NCBI RefSeq assembly: GCF_002079305.1
Contig: NZ_CP015039.1
Span: forward strand, 2,253,501 to 2,317,500
Length of the DNA: 64,000 bases
Reading direction: 5' to 3'
Origin: Rhodovulum sp. P5
Lineage (GTDB): Bacteria > Pseudomonadota > Alphaproteobacteria > Rhodobacterales > Rhodobacteraceae
Below are positions 57,764-64,000 of the stretch, piece after piece. Under the pieces are notes generated by a model. It was not told the DNA's origin and did no database searches. It saw only the letters and a program-made list of their open reading frames with translations. The stretch's first letter is position 1; the number at the start of each line of letters is the position of its first letter. The position numbers were made by a program, and so were the translations under genes.

Positions 57764-60183
57764 GATCCACCTCAACATATGGTGAATCACAAAATCCGTC
57801 CCCTGAGAACCCCGCCGATTCAGATTTCAAGGCCGACGCTCTAAACTTTCCGGTCGCGCCCACGGACCGGCGGTGACGTTGCGGCTGGACCTCGAATTCT
57901 GAACAGCTAAACTGTGAAGATGCCTGCATCGTGGAACCTTCGCAGTTGCGGCTGGACCTCGAATTCTGAACAGCTAAACTTTTGCGGCCGCTCAAACGCC
58001 CATTCTGCCCGTTGCGGCTGGACCTCGAATTCTGAACAGCTAAACTGGCCAGCGCAATGGACATGTTCTCGGCAAGGTTGCGGCTGGACCTCGAATTCTG
58101 AACAGCTAAACTTATCACTCGCAGGACATCTGCCCCGGCACGGTTGCGGCTGGACCTCGAATTCTGAACAGCTAAACTGTTTCCTCGCCCACGGCTTCGC
58201 GGGCGTGCGTTGCGGCTGGACCTCGAATTCTGAACAGCTAAACTGGGTTCCGCCAACGGGTGGAGGTGCAGTTCGTTGCGGCTGGACCTCGAATTCTGAA
58301 CAGCTAAACTTTTCGAGGCCGCGAAGCACAACCACTACGGTTGCGGCTGGACCTCGAATTCTGAACAGCTAAACTAACGAGGCCGCGCTCGACGTGCTGC
58401 TGGCCGTTGCGGCTGGACCTCGAATTCTGAACAGCTAAACTGCCGCCGTTTTGCGGCCAACTTCTCGCAGAGTTGCGGCTGGACCTCGAATTCTGAACAG
58501 CTAAACTGCCGATTGCGCTGATCTTGCCAGTCGGGGCGTTGCGGCTGGACCTCGAATTCTGAACAGCTAAACTAGGCCTGCGAAACTCGGCGCGGTGGGC
58601 CTGGTTGCGGCTGGACCTCGAATTCTGAACAGCTAAACTCGCGGGTGTCGATGATGGCAATGTCGTCTGTTGCGGCTGGACCTCGAATTCTGAACAGCTA
58701 AACTACAGCCCATGTAGAGGGCGCGGGCCGCGGGTTTGCGGCTGGACCTCGAATTCTGAACAGCTAAACTGCAGCACGGCATGGTCGGAGACCTCGAAGG
58801 GTTGCGGCTGGACCTCGAATTCTGAACAGCTAAACTCCGATCTGGTGGCCGTGTAAGGGGCGGAATGTTGCGGCTGGACCTCGAATTCTGAACAGCTAAA
58901 CTGTTCAGGACTGCCGTTTTCGGCTTCCTTCCGTTGCGGCTGGACCTCGAATTCTGAACAGCTAAACTATGGTCGATGACAAGCCGATGAGTGGGCTGGT
59001 TGCGGCTGGACCTCGAATTCTGAACAGCTAAACTGACCGGCTGCGGGCCCCACTTTGCCTCGATGTTGCGGCTGGACCTCGAATTCTGAACAGCTAAACT
59101 AGCGACCAGCAAGCTCTCCGATGCGATGGAGTTGCGGCTGGACCTCGAATTCTGAACAGCTAAACTCGCGCTGATAGGGCTCAAGCACTGGAAGAAGTTG
59201 CGGCTGGACCTCGAATTCTGAACAGCTAAACTTCCATGCGGTCCAGGGTCTCGACCGGCACGGTTGCGGCTGGACCTCGAATTCTGAACAGCTAAACTCG
59301 GCGCCGGTCGGTGGGCGCAGGACGAAGAGTTGCGGCTGGACCTCGAATTCTGAACAGCTAAACTCAGCGCCCGCCACCACCGCAGATATTCCGCGTTGCG
59401 GCTGGACCTCGAATTCTGAACAGCTAAACTCAGCCCCCTCAAGCACCGTCATCCCGTCTTGTTGCGGCTGGACCTCGAATTCTGAACAGCTAAACTGTGC
59501 GGAGCGGGTTTTCGGCATGACCGCAAGTTGCGGCTGGACCTCGAATTCTGAACAGCTAAACTTCGGACCGCTTCATAGGCATCCCCTACCGGTTGCGGCT
59601 GGACCTCGAATTCTGAACAGCTAAACTCCCATGCTCAGGGAAATAGCTGCGCATGTCGTTGCGGCTGGACCTCGAATTCTGAACAGCTAAACTGGCCTGC
59701 GCCTCAAGGATCAGTTCGTTGAAGTTGCGGCTGGACCTCGAATTCTGAACAGCTAAACTGACCACCTGCTGGATGGAGCGAAGCGGTGAGTTGCGGCTGG
59801 ACCTCGAATTCTGAACAGCTAAACTGGGCAGGGGCAGCGGGACGGGCGGTGGGGAGTTGCGGCTGGACCTCGAATTCTGAACAGCTAAACTCTCGCGCAT
59901 GGCGACGATGGTGTCGTGCATGTTGCGGCTGGACCTCGAATTCTGAACAGCTAAACTGTGGACGATATCGTGGCCTGGGCCGCTGATGTTGCGGCTGGAC
60001 CTCGAATTCTGAACAGCTAAACTCGTTGGCCACCATTTCCCCGATGCCCTTCGTTGCGGCTGGACCTCGAATTCTGAACAGCTAAACTCTCACGCTCGAA
60101 GCGTTCTCGCTCGAGCCGTTGCGGCTGGACCTCGAATTCTGAACAGCTAAACTTCCGCGCGACGATGACGGTTGGCTATGGCG

Positions 60184-60219
60184 GTTGCGGCTGGACCTCG
60201 AATTCCGAACAGCTAAACT
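60184..60219 (+). repeat. Variant CRISPR repeat (T to C at repeat position 23)
   Basis: Reads AATTCCGAAC where all others read AATTCTGAAC. With the repeat at 58735, whose first base is T instead of G, it is one of only two internal variants I noticed. Confidence 0.85.
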
Positions 60220-60549
60220 GTGGTGGATGATGATGGCATGAAGGAAGCCGTTGCGGCTGGACCTCGAATTCTGAACAGCTAAACTGATATGATCGTGAAA
60301 GCGGGCATGCTCCTCGTTGCGGCTGGACCTCGAATTCTGAACAGCTAAACTCCTCGACGCCGAGATGGTGGAACTGCTGCGGTTGCGGCTGGACCTCGAA
60401 TTCTGAACAGCTAAACTTACAAGGCAGCCGTTTCGGATGACCGCACGGTTGCGGCTGGACCTCGAATTCTGAACAGCTAAACTCTCTCGGAAGCTCAGGG
60501 CGGGCCTGGAAATGTTGCGGCTGGACCTCGAATTCTGAACAGCTAAACT

Positions 60550-60909
60550 GGGGTCGGACATGTCCGGCAGGCCGCTGGCGTTGCGGCTGGACCTCGAATT
60601 CTGAACAGCTAAACTCCGGCGTTGCAACACGAACCGTATGTCGGCGTTGCGGCTGGACCTCGAATTCTGAACAGCTAAACTCACCCCCCGCACCCGCATC
60701 GGCCTTGGCCAGTTGCGGCTGGACCTCGAATTCTGAACAGCTAAACTTGAATGTCAGCCAGATGAAGGCGGACTTTTGTTGCGGCTGGACCTCGAATTCT
60801 GAACAGCTAAACTGGGGTCGGACATGTCCGGCAGGCCGCTGGCGTTGCGGCTGGACCTCGAATTCTGAACAGCTAAACTCCGGCGTTGCAACACGAACCG
60901 TATGTCGGC
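60550..60909 (+). repeat. Two-spacer block present twice in the array
   Basis: Spacers at 60550-60579 and 60616-60645 recur identically at 60814-60843 and 60880-60909, offset by 264 bases (four repeat-spacer units). The two spacers between the copies are not duplicated. Confidence 0.95.
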
Positions 60910-62528
60910 GTTGCGGCTGGACCTCGAATTCTGAACAGCTAAACTTCCCCCACATAAACCACGGCCAAAAGGTACGTTGCGGCTGGACCTCGAATTCTGA
61001 ACAGCTAAACTCTTGTAAAGTTGATCAAGTTGCTGGATGTGTTGCGGCTGGACCTCGAATTCTGAACAGCTAAACTCACGCGGTCGAGCTGGAGTGTATC
61101 GGCAGCGTTGCGGCTGGACCTCGAATTCTGAACAGCTAAACTCCACCGTTGACGCGAACGCGCCCCTCGACAGTTGCGGCTGGACCTCGAATTCTGAACA
61201 GCTAAACTAAGCTGCTGGCGACAGGGATGGACCGGCCAGTTGCGGCTGGACCTCGAATTCTGAACAGCTAAACTTGCACCTCGGACGGGGTCATTGGCCG
61301 CACCGTTGCGGCTGGACCTCGAATTCTGAACAGCTAAACTCTGGGGGTGGTGGTTCTTGTGCGTAAGGGGGTTGCGGCTGGACCTCGAATTCTGAACAGC
61401 TAAACTCCTTGCCTCACGACACTGTCGCGCGGCGTTGTTGCGGCTGGACCTCGAATTCTGAACAGCTAAACTAAATGACCAACACGCATCACAAGCCTGA
61501 CAGTTGCGGCTGGACCTCGAATTCTGAACAGCTAAACTCGCCCTGCCGTCCAGAAGGCGACCTGCGGCGTTGCGGCTGGACCTCGAATTCTGAACAGCTA
61601 AACTAGAAGTGGATCGCGCGCCTGTTGCTGGCGCGTTGCGGCTGGACCTCGAATTCTGAACAGCTAAACTCGATGCCGACAAGGGTTGGCCGGTCACGGA
61701 GTTGCGGCTGGACCTCGAATTCTGAACAGCTAAACTGGGTGCAGGCAGCGATGGCCGCCTTTGCGGGTTGCGGCTGGACCTCGAATTCTGAACAGCTAAA
61801 CTCCGGTCACCGTCAGTGTTGGCGTGCTGATCGTTGCGGCTGGACCTCGAATTCTGAACAGCTAAACTGGGCGGCGCGCTGACCCATGCGGGGTGGGCGT
61901 TGCGGCTGGACCTCGAATTCTGAACAGCTAAACTGATCGTCGGCCTCGGCCGCGTCCACCGGGAGTTGCGGCTGGACCTCGAATTCTGAACAGCTAAACT
62001 TCAGGTCACCAAACGGGTTGCCTTCGGCCACGTTGCGGCTGGACCTCGAATTCTGAACAGCTAAACTGCAGGCCTCGGGGAAGTCGTTCGCCAGACGGTT
62101 GCGGCTGGACCTCGAATTCTGAACAGCTAAACTGATCTGCTGGACGCCACACTGAAGGGCTTCGTTGCGGCTGGACCTCGAATTCTGAACAGCTAAACTC
62201 GAGGGCGGGTCGAAGCTCATCCGCCTGAGTTGCGGCTGGACCTCGAATTCTGAACAGCTAAACTGTTCTTCACCTTCGTCACCGGTACGAAAAAGTTGCG
62301 GCTGGACCTCGAATTCTGAACAGCTAAACTGCCAGAGCGCGGCAAAAGGCACCGACCTCTGTTGCGGCTGGACCTCGAATTCTGAACAGCTAAACTGCCG
62401 CGGCCGTCGATTTCATCCTGTCCGGAGTTGCGGCTGGACCTCGAATTCTGAACAGCTAAACTGCCATGATGGGGGTGCAGGCCCCCCGCTAAGTTGCGGC
62501 TGGACCTCGAATTCTGAACAGCTAAACT

Positions 62529-62622
62529 CAAGGGGCGCGCGCGACGCGTTCGGGCCAGTTGCGGCTGGACCTCGAATTCTGAACAGCTAAACTCAAGGGG
62601 CGCGCGCGACGCGTTCGGGCCA
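62529..62622 (+). repeat. Tandemly duplicated spacer
   Basis: The 29-base spacer at 62529-62557 (CAAGGGGCGCGCGCGACGCG...) is repeated exactly at 62594-62622 with one repeat between. Confidence 0.97.
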
Positions 62623-63381
62623 GTTGCGGCTGGACCTCGAATTCTGAACAGCTAAACTGCACAGCGCGAGATCTATGACGATGCGCGGTTGCGGCTGGAC
62701 CTCGAATTCTGAACAGCTAAACTGTAGGAGGGCGCGCGCCTGGGCCGGAAGGTGTTGCGGCTGGACCTCGAATTCTGAACAGCTAAACTCTGATTGTGCC
62801 GTGAACAGATCGTGGATCAGTTGCGGCTGGACCTCGAATTCTGAACAGCTAAACTTCCGTCCCCCTCGCTCTCTGCCCCGTTGCGTTGCGGCTGGACCTC
62901 GAATTCTGAACAGCTAAACTCGATCAGGCGTGGCACCTGGGCCAGTTGCTGTTGCGGCTGGACCTCGAATTCTGAACAGCTAAACTCGTCCGAGATATCG
63001 TCCGCCGCGACCGCGAGTTGCGGCTGGACCTCGAATTCTGAACAGCTAAACTTTAGGCAGCCCACCGAAATCGTTGTCCATGGTTGCGGCTGGACCTCGA
63101 ATTCTGAACAGCTAAACTCCCGGGCGCCGTGCGTCACGACGTGGTCGAGTTGCGGCTGGACCTCGAATTCTGAACAGCTAAACTGTCGTCCGCAATGCCT
63201 TCCTGTCCGTGATCGTTGCGGCTGGACCTCGAATTCTGAACAGCTAAACTATGCCCATTTCAGCGAACCCGATCATTTCGGTTGCGGCTGGACCTCGAAT
63301 TCTGAACAGCTAAACTTTCACGCGCTGTTGCTGCGCGTCGCGAGCGTTGCGGCTGGACCTCGAATTCTGAACAGCTAAACT

Positions 63382-63454
63382 TGTTCCTCTTCCAAGCTCC
63401 TGAAATCAAAGGAACTTTGGGAGGGGACGGGTAAGGCAAACCGAAGAGTCTTCA
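63382..63454. other. Short spacer region between array and cas2
   Basis: 73 bases without a gene between the last perfect repeat and the cas2 stop codon. No anti-repeat is visible. It contains GGAACTTTGGGAGG and no clear terminator. It could be the integration leader or the array's trailer. Confidence 0.4.
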
Positions 63455-63799
63455 TCAAAACAGCGCCAGTTGTTCTGGATTCTTCCGGGCCGCCCTGCGG
63501 CCCTGATCGGAGAAGTGAACGATATCACGATATTGCCGGTCGGTGAAGTTGAGGATCTGGATGTCGCCCTTGTCGGGCAGATGTCGCTCAATTCGGTTCA
63601 CGCGCGTCTGGAACGCCTCTTTGCCGTTGACGAAGCGTGCGTAGACCGAGAACTGGCTGCGCTCGAACCCTTCATCCAGCAGGAAGTTCCGGAAGTCCGT
63701 CGCCGCCTTCCGCTGCGGCTTGGTGTCGGTGGGCAAATCAAACATCACGAGAATCCACATGATTCGGTATCCAGACAGGTAGACAGGTGCAGTGGTCAT
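63455..63799 (-). CDS. cas2: CRISPR-associated endonuclease Cas2
   Basis: A 114-residue Cas2 (101 if begun at the internal ATG 63760). The ferredoxin-like fold starts MWILVMFDLPTDTKPQRKAA, with the Asp of FDLP at the conserved metal site; FERSQFSVYARFVNGKE and GDIQILNFTDRQYRDI follow. Cas1-Cas2 insert new spacers. The ATG at 63799 overlaps the cas1 stop as ATGA, which favours the longer form by coupling, though the conserved domain begins at 63760. It lies 73 bases from the array. Confidence 0.95.
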   Translation of the reverse strand: MTTAPVYLSGYRIMWILVMFDLPTDTKPQRKAATDFRNFLLDEGFERSQFSVYARFVNGKEAFQTRVNRIERHLPDKGDIQILNFTDRQYRDIVHFSDQGRRAARKNPEQLALF

Positions 63800-64000
63800 G
63801 ACCCCAACCCCGCAAGGGTAAGAGCATCGGGCGGCGAAGGCAGGGCAAGGTTCAGGCGTCCGGTCTCAAAGCTCTGGCCCAGCGAAACGGCGAGTTTGCC
63901 AAGCGCTACGGACACTGGTGTCAAGCCGCCGCCCAAGGGCAGATCAAGGGCGATAAGCCGGGCCAATGCCGTTTTGGCCTCGCTATCAACCTCTGGTCCA
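63796..64000 (-). CDS. cas1: CRISPR-associated Cas1, C-terminal part (continues beyond the window)
   Basis: The last 67 codons of a type II Cas1, translated by hand from the minus strand: VDSEAKTALARLIALDLPL, then GGGLTPVSVALGKLAVSLGQ, SFETGRLNLALPSPPDALTL and AGLGS before the stop. The TPVSVAL..KLAVSL..SFETG string is the usual type II-C Cas1 end. The catalytic residues are outside the window. cas9 is expected upstream of it. Confidence 0.93.
   Translation of the reverse strand, partial: GPEVDSEAKTALARLIALDLPLGGGLTPVSVALGKLAVSLGQSFETGRLNLALPSPPDALTLAGLGS

Larger units (their letters stand above)
55446..57841 (-). mobile_element. IS630-family element inserted in a CRISPR repeat, itself interrupted by an IS110 element
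   Basis: Terminal inverted repeats GAGCATCGTCCATTTAATCT (left) and GAGCGTCGGCCTTGAAATCT (right, minus strand) bound the element, flanked by the duplicated TA (55444-55445 and 57842-57843) that IS630/Tc1 elements generate. Without the nested IS110 (55616-56962) it is 1,049 bases long, normal for the family. Transposase genes lie on the minus strand. Confidence 0.93.
57844..63381 (+). CRISPR. Type II-C CRISPR array, 84 full repeats in the main block
   Basis: Counting every copy, there are 84 repeats of 36 bases from 57878 to 63381, beginning GTTGCGGCTGGACCTCG and ending GAACAGCTAAACT, plus the 4-base tail of the interrupted repeat (57844-57847) and spacer 57848-57877. Spacers are 29-31 bases, mostly 30. 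With the remnant at 55348-55445 the array totals 86 repeats and 85 spacers. GTTG at the 5' end and GCTAAACT at the 3' end resemble II-C repeats whose 3' part is a -10 box, so crRNA transcription is assigned to the plus strand, opposite to cas. Long open frames through the array are artefacts of a 66-base period. Confidence 0.98.

Noticed and set aside
57732..63378. Many 60-270 residue reading frames with the repeating peptide SLAVQNSRSSRN or FSCSEFEVQPQ on both strands
   Set aside because: They are translations of the CRISPR repeat: repeat plus spacer is 66 bases, a multiple of three, so frames stay open. They are not proteins.
63382..63454. tracrRNA between the array and cas2
   Set aside because: No stretch on either strand pairs convincingly with the repeat.

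Overview
The window is GC-rich, gene-dense alphaproteobacterial DNA. Gene content and protein style (FtsK followed by LolA, HspQ, the 41-residue L36, class I PhaC, a zinc-motif DinB) point to the family Rhodobacteraceae. A full glucosylglycerol (GG) locus suggests a marine or halotolerant member; a Rhodovulum-like organism is an inference, not something shown here.

Layout. 1-24.8 kb is mostly housekeeping: an amidase tail, a DapC-like aminotransferase, ftsK, a thioesterase, lolA, a lytic transglycosylase lipoprotein, hspQ, gamma-glutamyltransferase, an HATPase/STAS switch pair, thiolase-msrC-lysE, rluA, an aldehyde dehydrogenase facing a 1-Cys peroxiredoxin, a glycosyltransferase pair, pnp, phaC, rpmJ, tRNA-Val(GAC), an N-formylglutamate amidohydrolase and dinB. 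24.9-30.1 kb is a three-gene type I secretion cassette whose two ABC ATPases both have altered catalytic motifs. 30.4-33.3 kb holds a YihY/BrkB membrane protein and a Kef-type antiporter. 33.5-47.1 kb is the GG locus: gpsA-HAD phosphatase-ggpS-glgB-gghA on the minus strand (G3P supply, synthesis, turnover) and a ggtBCDA-type ABC importer on the plus strand, one permease gene carrying a frameshift. 47.2-53.5 kb is a dipeptide ABC transporter with an M19 dipeptidase.

From 53.5 kb on, the DNA is accessory. It holds a truncated tyrosine integrase, a decayed IS3-family element, an IS630 element with an IS110 element nested in its transposase gene, and a very long type II-C CRISPR array followed by cas2 and the end of cas1 (minus strand, running off the window; cas9 is expected just beyond). 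The IS630 element sits inside a CRISPR repeat. Joining both sides across a TA duplication restores the repeat, giving 86 repeats and 85 spacers in total, the outermost repeat being degenerate.

Most interesting: the array split by nested IS elements, duplicated spacer blocks, possible tracrRNA loci near the array, the doubly degenerate ABC pair, the self-contained GG cycle, and unusual domains in the GG permeases.
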